Positions 7,915 to 16,493 of a stretch of DNA of 54,188 nucleotides are shown piece by piece. How positions within the stretch are numbered: position 1 is the stretch's first letter; the number at the start of each line of letters is the position of its first letter. The stretch is from Burkholderiales bacterium. GTDB lineage: Bacteria > Pseudomonadota > Gammaproteobacteria > Burkholderiales > Burkholderiaceae_C. Made by a program: the position numbers and the translations under genes. The stretch covers positions 1-54,188 of the forward strand of contig JAGWTS010000002.1 in the NCBI GenBank assembly GCA_028868875.1. The letters are read 5' to 3'. The notes beneath the pieces are model-generated. The model was given only the letters and a program-made list of their open reading frames with translations. It had not been told where the DNA came from and did not search any database.

Positions 7915-8265
7915 TCAGAACACGAGCAGCTTGTCGGCTTCGACGGTCCAGTCCGCCAGCTGCGCCAGCGTGCTGCGCCGCGCGCCTTCGATCAGCTCGT
8001 CCTCGCGCAGGCCGCGGGCGTCCATGCAGGTGCCGCAGAGGGCGACCTCGCCTTTGCGCAGCACCTTGCCCAGCATCAGCTGGAGGTTGTAGTAGCCCTC
8101 GGGCACCTTCTGGCCGCTCTTGGCGCAGGCCACGGCATCGGCCATCAGGAACAGGCGAACCTGCTGCCCCTCCTTGCCGGCCAGCGCCGCGGCCAGCCGC
8201 AGCGCGTTGTAGGCGCGCTCGTTCCCGTAGGGGGCTTCGTTGAGGATGAACAGCGTGCTCGCCAT
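7915..8265 (-). CDS. DsrE/DsrF-like family protein
   Basis: The 116-residue protein begins MASTLFILNEAPYGNERAYNALRLAAALA and has VRLFLMADAVACAKSGQ and VALCGTCMDARGL, the signature of DsrE/YchN-type small sulfurtransferase-fold proteins. Conserved Cys residues in the ALCGTC segment could carry a persulfide. Two ATGs are possible; that at 8265 has GGAG five bases upstream and is preferred to 8268. Its promoter region carries the same 21-bp element as the ArsR-rhodanese gene, so both are probably controlled by that regulator. A role in sulfur relay or sulfide stress is inferred. Confidence 0.85.
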   Translation of the reverse strand: MASTLFILNEAPYGNERAYNALRLAAALAGKEGQQVRLFLMADAVACAKSGQKVPEGYYNLQLMLGKVLRKGEVALCGTCMDARGLREDELIEGARRSTLAQLADWTVEADKLLVF

Positions 8266-8352
8266 CATGGCTCCAGGCTGGGGTTGTCGACTTCCGTTGC
8301 GCGCGCGCCCCGTTCGTGCAGAAGATCGTGAAACGGGCGATTCGTGATCTAT

Positions 8353-8373
8353 ATTCTAACGGACGTTGGTATG
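8353..8373 (-). promoter_or_regulatory. Second copy of the 21-bp ArsR-rhodanese operator
   Basis: On the minus strand this segment differs from 6966-6986 at one base and ends in the same TAGAAT -10-like hexamer, reading toward the DsrE gene. On the plus strand the right side also contains TATGAT (8370-8375), which could serve as the -10 of the divergent membrane operon starting near 8415. One site could thus control both directions. Confidence 0.6.
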
Positions 8374-8414
8374 ATAGCCATCCGATCCCCCTCCGGTTTC
8401 GTTGCGCCGGATCA

Positions 8415-9293
8415 ATGGAACGCTCCATGGACCTTCAGGCATTCGTCATCGCCCACGAGCCCGCCCTCCGGCTCGGCTTCTTCGTCGGCGTCTTCGCGCT
8501 GGTCGCGCTCGGGGAACTGGCGGCGCCGCGGCGCGCCCTCGTCGCGCCCAGGGCCCTGCGCTGGAGCAGCAACCTCGGCCTGGTGGTGCTCAACACGGTG
8601 CTGCTGCGGGCGTTGTTCCCGCTCGCGGCGGTGGGCATGGCGGCGTTCGCGGCAGACAGGGGCTGGGGGCTGCTGAACCATTTCGGGGTCCCCTTCGCCC
8701 TCGCCCTGCCGCTGGCCGTGGTCGCGCTGGACTTCGTGATCTGGCTCCAGCACGTGATGGTCCATGCCGTGCCGGCGCTGTGGCGGCTGCACCGGGTGCA
8801 CCACGCCGATCCGGACTACGACCTGACCACGGGCGCACGCTTGCACCCCCTCGAGATCCTGCTGTCGATGCTGATCAAGATCGCCGCCGTCGCGCTGCTC
8901 GGCCCGCCGCTGGTGGCGGTGGTGGTCTTCGAGGTGCTGCTCAATGCGACGGCGATGTTCAACCACGGCAACATCCGGCTGCCTGCGTCGCTCGACCGAG
9001 TGCTGCGCTGGGTCCTGGTGACGCCGGACATGCACCGCATCCACCATTCGGTCGAGGACGACGAGGCCAACTCCAACTTCGGCTTCAACCTGCCTTGGTG
9101 GGACCGCCTGCTCGGCACCTACCGCGAGCAGCCGCGCGCCGGCCACGACGCCCTCGTCATCGGCATCCACGGCCACACCGACTTGCGCGAAGTCGCGCGC
9201 CTGGACGGCATGCTGCTGCTGCCCTTGCGCGGCGCGGCGGGCGGCTACGCGATCAACGGGCGGCGCTGGGCGGGCGCGGAGAAGCGGCCATGA
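8415..9293 (+). CDS. Fatty acid hydroxylase / sterol desaturase superfamily membrane protein
   Basis: The 292-residue protein has four to five hydrophobic helices and the histidine boxes of the di-iron hydroxylase superfamily: HVMVH, HRVHH, FNHGN and HRIHHS. Members hydroxylate or desaturate lipids in the membrane. The start may be ATG 8415 or ATG 8427 (MDLQAFVIAHEPALR, with GGAA six bases upstream). It heads an operon with a VTT-type protein (ATGA overlap), a SHOCT protein and a periplasmic protein, and lies divergent to DsrE across the shared operator. The substrate is unknown. Confidence 0.85.
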   Translation: MERSMDLQAFVIAHEPALRLGFFVGVFALVALGELAAPRRALVAPRALRWSSNLGLVVLNTVLLRALFPLAAVGMAAFAADRGWGLLNHFGVPFALALPLAVVALDFVIWLQHVMVHAVPALWRLHRVHHADPDYDLTTGARLHPLEILLSMLIKIAAVALLGPPLVAVVVFEVLLNATAMFNHGNIRLPASLDRVLRWVLVTPDMHRIHHSVEDDEANSNFGFNLPWWDRLLGTYREQPRAGHDALVIGIHGHTDLREVARLDGMLLLPLRGAAGGYAINGRRWAGAEKRP

Positions 9294-9967
9294 GGAAGAA
9301 CGCACCGCGCTGGGCGCTGGCTCTGGCGCTGCTGGCCGCCATCGCAGCGGCGCTGCTCCACCGTGCACGCTTCGACGCCGCCGCGCTGCAAGCCGGGGTC
9401 CAGGCCGCCGGCGCCGCGGGGCCCTTGCTGTTCGTGGCGTTCTACGCCCTGGCGACGCTGCTGTTCCTGCCCGGGGCCGCGCTCACGCTGGCCGGCGGCG
9501 CCTTGTTCGGGCCCTGCTGGGGCGGCTTGTGGAGCCTGAGTGGCGCGACGGCGGGCGCCGCGCTGGCCTTCCTGATCGCGCGCTACCTGGGTGCCGACTG
9601 GGTTGCCCGGCGCGCCGGGCCGCGCCTGTCCGGGTTGATCGAAGGGGTCGCGTCCGAGGGCTGGCGCTTCGTCGCCTTCGTCCGGCTCGTGCCGCTGTTC
9701 CCGTTCAATCTGCTGAACTGCGCGCTGGGGCTGACCCGCATCGGATTCGCCGCCTACGTGCTGGCGAGCGGGGTCTTCATGCTGCCCGGCGCCTTCGCCT
9801 ACAGTTGGCTCGGCCACGCCGGGCGCGAGGCGCTGGCCGGCGGCAAGGGCCTGGTCGGCAATGTCATGATCGCCCTGGCCCTGCTGTCCGCCGTCGCCTT
9901 CCTGCCGCGCCTGGTGCGCAGGCTGCGCGCCAGCAGGCCCATCGAGGTCGGCGACCTGACGGGATGA
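9290..9967 (+). CDS. VTT/TVP38/TMEM64-family (DedA-like) membrane protein
   Basis: The 225-residue membrane protein contains the conserved VTT core: FYALATLLFLPGAALTLAGG, then GPCWGGLWSLSGATAGAALAFLIARYLG and FVRLVPLFPFNLLNCALGLTRI. The G-x-x-x-G/P pattern and FVRL-P-FPFN motif are diagnostic of the TVP38/DedA-like lipid scramblase or transporter superfamily. The start ATG overlaps the stop of the preceding gene (ATGA), implying translational coupling. It is probably an inner-membrane protein affecting lipid or membrane homeostasis; the precise role is unknown. Confidence 0.87.
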   Translation: MRKNAPRWALALALLAAIAAALLHRARFDAAALQAGVQAAGAAGPLLFVAFYALATLLFLPGAALTLAGGALFGPCWGGLWSLSGATAGAALAFLIARYLGADWVARRAGPRLSGLIEGVASEGWRFVAFVRLVPLFPFNLLNCALGLTRIGFAAYVLASGVFMLPGAFAYSWLGHAGREALAGGKGLVGNVMIALALLSAVAFLPRLVRRLRASRPIEVGDLTG

Positions 9968-9973
9968 AACGAG

Positions 9974-10222
9974 ATGCACATGTTCTACGGTGGCGGATGG
10001 TTCATGGGAGGCATGCACCTCCTGTGGTGGATCTTCTGGATCGGCGTCGTCCTGGCCTTCGCCTGGGCCTTGCGGGGACGATCGGGCGACGCGCCCGGCG
10101 CAGCGCGCGAGACGCCCCACGAACTGCTCAGGCGCCGGCTCGCCAACGGGGAGTGCACGCCGCAGGAGTACGAAAATCGCAAGGCGCTCCTGGACCGCGA
10201 CGGTCCACCCAAGGGGAGCTGA
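9974..10222 (+). CDS. SHOCT-domain small membrane protein
   Basis: The 82-residue protein has one N-terminal hydrophobic helix (MGGMHLLWWIFWIGVVLAFA) and a C-terminal SHOCT motif (ELLRRRLANGECTPQEYENRKALL). SHOCT modules are short C-terminal oligomerisation-type helices in many membrane proteins. It begins six bases after the VTT gene stop and is in the same operon. No specific function can be assigned. Confidence 0.85.
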   Translation: MHMFYGGGWFMGGMHLLWWIFWIGVVLAFAWALRGRSGDAPGAARETPHELLRRRLANGECTPQEYENRKALLDRDGPPKGS

Positions 10223-10276
10223 ACCTCGCCGCCTGCCGGTTCAACCCCTTCGATTCATCAACCCGACGTCCGCATC

Positions 10277-10792
10277 ATGAAGAAGTTCGTTCTCCCCTTG
10301 TCGCTGTCGATCGCCGCGCTCGCGCTGCCGGCGCATGCCGCCGATGCGCAGCGCCAGGCCGAGGTGGCCAGGCTCGGCGCCGACGTGATGCCCTTCAGCC
10401 TCGCGGCCACGACCCACATCTTCACCAAGTCGGCCCACGGAGGCGCGCAGCGCGTGGTCGCCAAGAACGCCCGCGACACCCGGCAGATCCGGCTCGTGCG
10501 CGAGCATCTGCGTCTCATGCGGGACCAGTTCCTGAAGGGGGACTATTCCGGGCCGACCCACATCCATGGCGCCGACATGCCCGGCCTGGCTGCGCTCGAG
10601 GCGGCCAAGCCCGGGCAAATGAGCATCGACTACCAGGACGTGAAGGCGGGCGCCGAACTCAGGTTCCGCAGCGCCGACCCCGAACTCGTGGCGGCGCTGC
10701 ACCAGTGGTTCGACGCCCAGCTCGCCGACCACGGCCACGACGCGATGGCCGGACCCATGCACCACGACCACGGCGCCATGATGATGAAGTGA
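10277..10792 (+). CDS. Periplasmic protein with His/Met-rich C-terminus, function unknown
   Basis: The 171-residue protein has a clear Sec signal peptide (MKKFVLPLSLSIAALALPAHA, cleavage after AHA). The mature part contains THIFTKSAHGGAQRVVAKN and GPTHIHGADMPG, and ends in a tail dense in His and Met (HGHDAMAGPMHHDHGAMMMK), suggesting metal (for example copper) binding in the periplasm. It is the last gene of the hydroxylase-VTT-SHOCT operon, 55 bases after the SHOCT gene. I do not recognise a characterised family. Confidence 0.75.
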   Translation: MKKFVLPLSLSIAALALPAHAADAQRQAEVARLGADVMPFSLAATTHIFTKSAHGGAQRVVAKNARDTRQIRLVREHLRLMRDQFLKGDYSGPTHIHGADMPGLAALEAAKPGQMSIDYQDVKAGAELRFRSADPELVAALHQWFDAQLADHGHDAMAGPMHHDHGAMMMK

Positions 10793-10864
10793 CGCGTGCC
10801 GGCTTTCGATGTCGCGGGGGACGAAAGCGCAGGGCCAACCCGGCGCACCCCGGCGGGCGGCGAG

Positions 10865-11626
10865 TCAGGCCGGCTCGCCCAGTCGCCTCAACGCCGATTG
10901 GCGACGGCCCTCGGCTTTCGCCGACTCGATCATGCTGGCACGAACGAACTCGATGTGAGCGCGCGCCGCCTCCGAGGCCTGGTTGGCGTCACGCGAGCGA
11001 ATCGCCTCCCAGATGGCCCGATGCTGCGAGCGGATCTGCTCCCACTCGTGGGGCTGGGTGTGAAGATGGACGAGGTTGCCCGAGACATGTCCGTGGACGA
11101 CGCGCAGCAGGCTCGCGGTGAGATGGCCGATCATGGCGTTGTGGGCGGCTTCCGCGATCGCCTGGTGAAAAGCCACGTCGGCATCGATATTGGATTTCAG
11201 GTCGTCGCTGTCATAGGTTGATTCGAGCGCCGCGAAGGCGGCGGCTAGCCGTTCGAGGTCGACATCGGTGGCGCGCTGCGCGGCCAGGTACGCCGACTGC
11301 CCTTCGAGCATGTGGCGGAACTCGAGCATGTCGCCTTGCAGCCCGGGATGGGTGTGCAGCATCTCCTGCCAGGAGTCGATGAAGGGCGCGTCCAGCCGGT
11401 CGGTCACGGTGGTTCCCACACCGTGCCGGGTCACGAGCAGGCCCTTGGAGACCAGCTTCTGGATGGCTTCGCGCAGGGCGGGGCGCGAGACGCCCAGTTC
11501 GGCGGCCAGGTCGCGCTCCGGCGCCAAGCGGTCCCCGGGCCTGAGCGAGCCCTCGAGGATGCGCGCTTCGAGCTGAAGCGCGATCGCGTCGGCGATCCGG
11601 GTCGGCGGTGGCAGGAATCCGGTCAT
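10865..11626 (-). CDS. lldR: FadR/GntR-family regulator with FCD domain, LldR-like
   Basis: This 253-residue protein has an N-terminal GntR winged helix (RIADAIALQLEARILEGSLRPGDRLAPERDLAAELGVSRPALREAI) and a C-terminal FCD domain. The FCD metal-ligand pattern is visible as DADVAFHQAIAEAAHN ... H-x-AIWEAI, with later His residues. Start ATG 11626 (MTGFLPPPTRIADAI) fits the family; the open frame extends 117 bases upstream into the operator region. It is divergent to D-lactate dehydrogenase and L-lactate permease genes, and FadR-type TGGT/ACCA palindromes lie between. It is most likely a lactate-responsive repressor. Confidence 0.85.
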   Translation of the reverse strand: MTGFLPPPTRIADAIALQLEARILEGSLRPGDRLAPERDLAAELGVSRPALREAIQKLVSKGLLVTRHGVGTTVTDRLDAPFIDSWQEMLHTHPGLQGDMLEFRHMLEGQSAYLAAQRATDVDLERLAAAFAALESTYDSDDLKSNIDADVAFHQAIAEAAHNAMIGHLTASLLRVVHGHVSGNLVHLHTQPHEWEQIRSQHRAIWEAIRSRDANQASEAARAHIEFVRASMIESAKAEGRRQSALRRLGEPA

Positions 11627-11639
11627 GCCTCGATTATGG

Positions 11640-11650
11640 TGGTCGGACCA
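11640..11650. promoter_or_regulatory. LldR/FadR-type operator O1
   Basis: TGGTCGGACCA is a perfect TGGT-N3-ACCA palindrome located 14 bases upstream of the regulator start codon. FadR-subfamily GntR proteins (FadR, PdhR, LldR) recognise this kind of core. It is suited to autoregulation. Confidence 0.65.
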
Positions 11651-11732
11651 GTTGCTGAGAATCGTATCAAACGAATCGGCAAGGGAAAAACAGCTTGACC
11701 TTCTCCTCGCGTTCATCATATATTTCCGTCCA

Positions 11733-11759
11733 TTAGTGGTCATACCACAGAACCACTAA
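11733..11759. promoter_or_regulatory. LldR/FadR-type operator O2 with nested inverted repeats
   Basis: GTGGTCATACCAC (11736-11748) is a TGGT-N3-ACCA palindrome. TTAGTGGT (11733-11740) is additionally repeated inverted as ACCACTAA (11752-11759), so two overlapping dimer registers are available. The pair O1/O2 brackets the divergent promoter region, about 90 bases apart, as in lldPRD-type systems where looping occurs. Confidence 0.65.
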
Positions 11760-11877
11760 ATCAAAACGCAGTGAGACAAGACATGAAGAACCATGTCCCC
11801 GGAACCCCTCTTCGCAGCCCGGCCCGCGCCGTCGCGCGCTCCCGGGCGGTGTTGGCTGCGGCCGCCGGGACGCGGCC

Positions 11878-14667
11878 ATGACCGCCCTGGCCGCGGCGCT
11901 CTCGGCCGTGCTTCCGGCGCGCCAGGTCATCGTCGACGCGCTGCGCCGCCTGGCCTACGGCAGCGACGCCAGCTTCTACCGCCTCACGCCCGAGGTCGTC
12001 GCCGTGGTCGAGAACGAGGCCGAGGTCCAGGCCGTGGTCGAGGTGTGCCGGCGCCTGGCCCGGCCGGTCACGTTCCGCGCCGCGGGCACCAGCCTTTCGG
12101 GGCAGGCGATCACGGACAGCGTGCTGGCGCTGATCGGAGAAGGCTTCGCGACCTGCGCCATCGCCCACGACGCGCAGAGCGTGCGCCTGGGCCCCGGCAT
12201 CATCGGCGGCGAGGTGAACGCCCGGCTCGCGCCCCGGGGCCGCAAGATCGGCCCCGACCCGGCCTCGATCAACGCCTGCAAGATCGGCGGCATCGCCGCC
12301 AACAACGCCTCCGGCATGTGCTGCGGCACGGCGCAGAACAGCTATCGAACCCTCGCCGGCCTGCGCGTCGTGCTCGCCGACGGCGCCGTGCTCGACACCG
12401 AGGACGCGGCCAGCGTCGAGCGCTTTCGCGCCAGCCACGCAGCGCTGCTCGAAACCCTGCGGCTGATGGGCGCCCAGACCCGCGCCGACGCGGCGCTGGC
12501 CGGGCGCATCCGCCGCAAGTACAAGATCAAGAACACGACCGGCTACAGCCTGAATGCGCTGGTCGATTTCGAGGACCCGGTCGAGATCCTCTCGCACCTG
12601 ATGATCGGCTCCGAGGGCACGCTGGGCTTCATCTCGAGCATCACCTACCGCACCGTCGCCGAGGAGGCGTTCAAGGCGAGCGCGCTCGTGTTCTTCCCGC
12701 ACGTTCGGGCGGCGTGCGAGGCCGCCATCCGGCTGCGGCCCGAGCCGGTGGCGGCGGTCGAACTGCTGGACCGCGCCGCCCTGCGCTCGGTGCAGGACCA
12801 GCCCGGCCTGCCGCCCGTCCTGCGCGAGCTGGGCGACGAAGCGGCCGCCTTGCTCGTGGAAGTGCGCGCCGACGCCGGCCCGCTCCTGCAGCAGCGCATC
12901 GAGCAGGTCCGGCTCGCGCTGGCCGGCATCCCGGTCGTGGCACCGCTCGCGTTCTCCAGCGATGCCGCGACCTGCGAGAGGTACTGGAAGGTCCGCAAGG
13001 GCACCTTCCCTTCGGTGGGCGCGATGCGCCGCACCGGAACCACGGTGATCATCGAGGATGTCGCGTTCCCGATCGAGTCGCTGGCGGCGGCGACGCTGGA
13101 CCTGCAGGCGCTGCTGAAGCGGCACGGCTACCACGAGGCCATCATCTTCGGCCACGCGCTCGAAGGCAACCTGCACTTCGTCTTCACGCAGGACTTCGGC
13201 GACGCGTCCGAGATCGACCGCTACGCCGGCTTCATGGACGAGGTCTGCCGCCTCGTCGTCGAGAAGTACGACGGCTCGCTCAAGGCCGAGCACGGCACCG
13301 GCCGCAACATGGCCCCCTTCGTCGAACTGGAGTGGGGGCGCCAGGCCACCGACTTGATGCGGCGCATCAAGGCCTTGTTCGACCCCGCCAACCTTCTCAA
13401 TCCGGGCGTGATCCTCAGCGCCGACCCGCAGGCGCACCTCGAGCACCTGAAGCCGATGCCGGCGGCCGAGGCGATCGTGGACCGCTGCATCGAATGCGGC
13501 TTCTGCGAGCCCCTGTGCCCTTCGCACCGCCTCACGCTGTCGCCGCGCCAGCGCATCGTCGCCTGGCGCGAACTCTCGCGCCGCGCCGCGGCGCAGGAGG
13601 ACCCGGGCACGGTGGCGGTCGACTTCGCCTACCAGGGGCTGGACACCTGCGCCGGCTGCGGCCTGTGCTCCACCGCCTGCCCGGTCGGCATCGACACCGG
13701 GGCCTTGACGCGGCTGCTGCGCGGCCGCGGGCTCGGCCGCATCGGGCATCGGGTCGGCCGGCTCGCGGCGGATCATTTCGCCGGCGTCGCGACGCTGTCG
13801 CGCCTGGGCCTGGCCGTCGGCCACGGCATCGAGAAAGTCACCGGGCCGCAGCGGCTCGCCCATCTCACGCGCGGCGCCTGGAAGACATCGATGCCGCGCG
13901 CCGGCAGCAAGCCGATTCCGCGCACCGGCGGCGGCGACCCGGTGGTCTATTTCCCGGCCTGCGCCGGGCGCATCTTCGGCCCCACGTCGGCCCAGGAGCC
14001 GGCGCTGCCGGACGTCGTCATCGAATTGCTGCTGCGCGCCGGCTACGCGCCGCGCCTGCCCGAGGGTTTCGAGAAACTGTGTTGCGGGCTGATGCTGGCC
14101 AGCAAGGGCATGGCCGAAGAGGCCGACGAGATGGCCGAGCGGGTGACCCAGGCCTTGCTGGCCGCGGCCGACGACGGAGCCGGCGGCTTGCTCCCGGTGA
14201 TCATGGACGCGAGTTCATGTGCCGTGCGCATGCACAAGCACCTGGCCGCGCAGGACAGCCGCCTGCGCCTGCTCGATTTCCACGAGTTCGCCCACGACGC
14301 GCTGCTACCGCGCTTGCGCCTGCGGCGCCGGCCGGGTCCGATCGCGCTGCACGTCAACTGCAGCGTGCGCCGCACGGCCAGCGACGCCAAGCTGCGCGCG
14401 CTGCTCGCTGCCTGCGCCGAAGAGGTCGTCGAGCCGGCCGGAGTCGCCTGCTGCGGCTTCGGCGGCGACCGCGGATTCGTCGTGCCCGAGCTCAACGCCC
14501 ACGCCCTGCGCAAGATCCACGCGGCCTTGCCGGCTGCCTGCCGCGAAGGCGTGTCGACGAACCGCACCTGCGAGATCGGCCTGGCCGAGGAAACCGGCCG
14601 GCCTTACCGCTCGGTCGCCTACCTGCTCGAGGAATGCAGCCGCGAGGCCCTTGCGCCCGGCTGCTGA
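11878..14667 (+). CDS. FAD/Fe-S D-lactate dehydrogenase (LldE / Dld-II type)
   Basis: The 929-residue protein combines a PCMH-type FAD-binding domain (TFRAAGTSLSGQAI, about 65-80; NNASGMCCG, about 142), a FAD-oxidase C-terminal domain (EHGTGRNMAPF), and two cysteine clusters, CIECGFCEPLCP (about 537) and CAGCGLCSTACPVG (about 591). Two CCG segments follow (CCGLM about 735, CCGFGGDRG about 858). It oxidises D-lactate and feeds electrons to the quinone pool at the membrane. The start at 11878 (MTALAAAL) is chosen by the FAD-domain register. It lies downstream of LldR-type operators and 49 bases before lldP. No L-lactate dehydrogenase (lldD) is present between them. Confidence 0.9.
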   Translation: MTALAAALSAVLPARQVIVDALRRLAYGSDASFYRLTPEVVAVVENEAEVQAVVEVCRRLARPVTFRAAGTSLSGQAITDSVLALIGEGFATCAIAHDAQSVRLGPGIIGGEVNARLAPRGRKIGPDPASINACKIGGIAANNASGMCCGTAQNSYRTLAGLRVVLADGAVLDTEDAASVERFRASHAALLETLRLMGAQTRADAALAGRIRRKYKIKNTTGYSLNALVDFEDPVEILSHLMIGSEGTLGFISSITYRTVAEEAFKASALVFFPHVRAACEAAIRLRPEPVAAVELLDRAALRSVQDQPGLPPVLRELGDEAAALLVEVRADAGPLLQQRIEQVRLALAGIPVVAPLAFSSDAATCERYWKVRKGTFPSVGAMRRTGTTVIIEDVAFPIESLAAATLDLQALLKRHGYHEAIIFGHALEGNLHFVFTQDFGDASEIDRYAGFMDEVCRLVVEKYDGSLKAEHGTGRNMAPFVELEWGRQATDLMRRIKALFDPANLLNPGVILSADPQAHLEHLKPMPAAEAIVDRCIECGFCEPLCPSHRLTLSPRQRIVAWRELSRRAAAQEDPGTVAVDFAYQGLDTCAGCGLCSTACPVGIDTGALTRLLRGRGLGRIGHRVGRLAADHFAGVATLSRLGLAVGHGIEKVTGPQRLAHLTRGAWKTSMPRAGSKPIPRTGGGDPVVYFPACAGRIFGPTSAQEPALPDVVIELLLRAGYAPRLPEGFEKLCCGLMLASKGMAEEADEMAERVTQALLAAADDGAGGLLPVIMDASSCAVRMHKHLAAQDSRLRLLDFHEFAHDALLPRLRLRRRPGPIALHVNCSVRRTASDAKLRALLAACAEEVVEPAGVACCGFGGDRGFVVPELNAHALRKIHAALPAACREGVSTNRTCEIGLAEETGRPYRSVAYLLEECSREALAPGC

Positions 14668-14716
14668 ATGCGCGCCCGCTTTTCCCCCGCCTGACCCCCC
14701 CTAGACCGGAGACTTC

Positions 14717-16360
14717 ATGAACCCTTCGACCGTCCTGCCTCCCGGCATCGAATTCGTCCAGCCGCTCACCCCGGTCGGCCATTCGCTGCTGCTCTCGTTC
14801 CTGGTTGCCGCCGTGCCGATCGTGATCGCGCTCGTCATGCTCGGCGTGCTGCGGCGCCCGGCCTGGCAGGCCTCGCTCGCCGGACTCGCCAGCGGCCTCG
14901 TGATCGCCATTGGCGTCTGGGGCATGCCCGCCGGCCTGGCCTTCGACTCGGTGGGCGCCGGCATGGCGCTCGCGCTGGTGCCGGTGATGTGGATCGTCTT
15001 CACGGCGCTGCTGCTCTACAACCTGGCCGTCAAGTCGGGGCGCTTCGAGCAGTTCCGCCAATGGATGCTCGACTACCTCCCCGACGACCGCCGCCTCGTG
15101 CTGCTCGTCGTCGCGTTCTCGTTCGGCTGCCTGCTCGAAGGCATCTCGGGCTTCGGCACGCCGATCGCGATCACGAGCGCGCTGCTCATCGGCCTCGGCT
15201 TCCCGGCCCTCGAGGCGCTGACCTATGCGCTGATCTTCAACACCGCCCCGGTGGCCTTCGGCGCGCTCGGCGTGCCGATCACGGTGCTCGGCGCCGTGAC
15301 CTCGCTGCCGGCCGACACGCTGGGCGCGATGGTCGGCCGCCAGCTGCCCTTCTTCGCCTTCATCCTGCCGTTCTACGTCGTCGGCATGTACGGCGGCCTG
15401 AAGTCGATCGGCAAGCTCTGGCCCGCGCTCCTGGTCTCGGGCGGCAGCTTCGCGCTCACGCAGTTCGCGACCTCCAACTACATCGGCTACCAGCTCACCG
15501 ACGTGCTGTCCTCGCTCGTCTCGCTCGTCGTCACCGTGGGCTTCCTGCAGGTCTGGAAACCGGCGCACGACCCGGCCTTCGCCGTCGTGCGCAGCCAGGC
15601 GGCGGGACGCGGCGCGGAGCGCGCCGGCTGGGGCGGCTGGATGCCCTGGGTCGTGGTCTCGGCGGTCGTGATCGTCTGGATCCACCTGCAGGTATTCCTG
15701 ATCGGCGACGTGAAGGTCCTGTGGCCGGGGCTGCACAACACCGTCTTCGTCAGCGCCTACAAGAAGCCTTATGCGGCGATCTGGGACTTCCAGCCCATGG
15801 GCACCGGCACCGCCATCCTGCTCGCCGGCCTGATCGTCGCGCTGTGGACGCGCACCGGCGTCGCCGACTACTTCGGCTGCGTGCGCAAGACCTGGATGCA
15901 GACCCGTATCGCCATCGGCACCGTGATGCTGATCGTCGGCCTGGCCTTCCTGCTGAACTACTCGGGCATGAGCTACACGCTGGGCATGGGCGTGGCCTCG
16001 ACCGGCGCGCTGTTCCCGTTCGTCTCGGCCTTCCTGGGCTGGATCGCGGTCTTTCTCTCGGGCAGCGACACCTCGGGCAATGCGCTCTTCGGCAACCTGC
16101 AGGTCGTGGCCGCGCACCAGCTCAACCTGAACCCGGTGCTGATGGCGGCGACCAATTCGTCGGGCGGCGTGATGGGCAAGATGATCTCGCCGCAGAACAT
16201 CGCCACCGGGGTCTCGACGACCGACCTCAAGGGCCAGGAAGGCCTGGTCTTCGCGCGCACCTTCTGGCACAGCGTCTTCCTCACCGTGCTGCTGGGGATA
16301 CTCGTCGTGCTCCAGCAAGGCGTGCTGTCCTGGATGATCCCGGCGCTGCCCGGCAAGTGA
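14717..16360 (+). CDS. lldP: L-lactate permease LldP
   Basis: The 547-residue polytopic membrane protein (about 12-14 segments) matches lactate permeases: EGISGFGTPIAITSALLIGLG, NTAPVAFGALGVPI, and the C-terminal GSDTSGNALFG and NSSGGVMGKMISPQN. It imports lactate (and probably glycolate) with protons. GGAG lies just upstream of the ATG. It is probably co-transcribed with D-lactate dehydrogenase and under the same LldR operators. A hairpin at 16399-16420 follows. Confidence 0.92.
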   Translation: MNPSTVLPPGIEFVQPLTPVGHSLLLSFLVAAVPIVIALVMLGVLRRPAWQASLAGLASGLVIAIGVWGMPAGLAFDSVGAGMALALVPVMWIVFTALLLYNLAVKSGRFEQFRQWMLDYLPDDRRLVLLVVAFSFGCLLEGISGFGTPIAITSALLIGLGFPALEALTYALIFNTAPVAFGALGVPITVLGAVTSLPADTLGAMVGRQLPFFAFILPFYVVGMYGGLKSIGKLWPALLVSGGSFALTQFATSNYIGYQLTDVLSSLVSLVVTVGFLQVWKPAHDPAFAVVRSQAAGRGAERAGWGGWMPWVVVSAVVIVWIHLQVFLIGDVKVLWPGLHNTVFVSAYKKPYAAIWDFQPMGTGTAILLAGLIVALWTRTGVADYFGCVRKTWMQTRIAIGTVMLIVGLAFLLNYSGMSYTLGMGVASTGALFPFVSAFLGWIAVFLSGSDTSGNALFGNLQVVAAHQLNLNPVLMAATNSSGGVMGKMISPQNIATGVSTTDLKGQEGLVFARTFWHSVFLTVLLGILVVLQQGVLSWMIPALPGK

Positions 16361-16398
16361 GGCCCGGCTGCGCATTGGTAAGCAGCAGGCGCGTTGCG

Positions 16399-16424
16399 CG
16401 AAGCCGGCATTCCGGCTTCGTTAT
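16399..16424 (+). terminator. Hairpin terminator after lldP
   Basis: A perfect 9-bp stem CGAAGCCGG / CCGGCTTCG with a CATT loop (16399-16420) is followed by TTAT. The U-run is short, but position and stem fit an intrinsic terminator of the lactate operon. Confidence 0.6.
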
Positions 16425-16493
16425 GCGCGTCAGCGAACCGATCTTCATGCGCAGATTTGGCATGGTCGAGCGCGATCCATTACGGGAAATCTC

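Noticed and set aside
11761-13863. 700-codon open frame on the minus strand
   Set aside because: It lies opposite D-lactate dehydrogenase, whose motifs are unambiguous. Long antisense frames are expected at this GC content.
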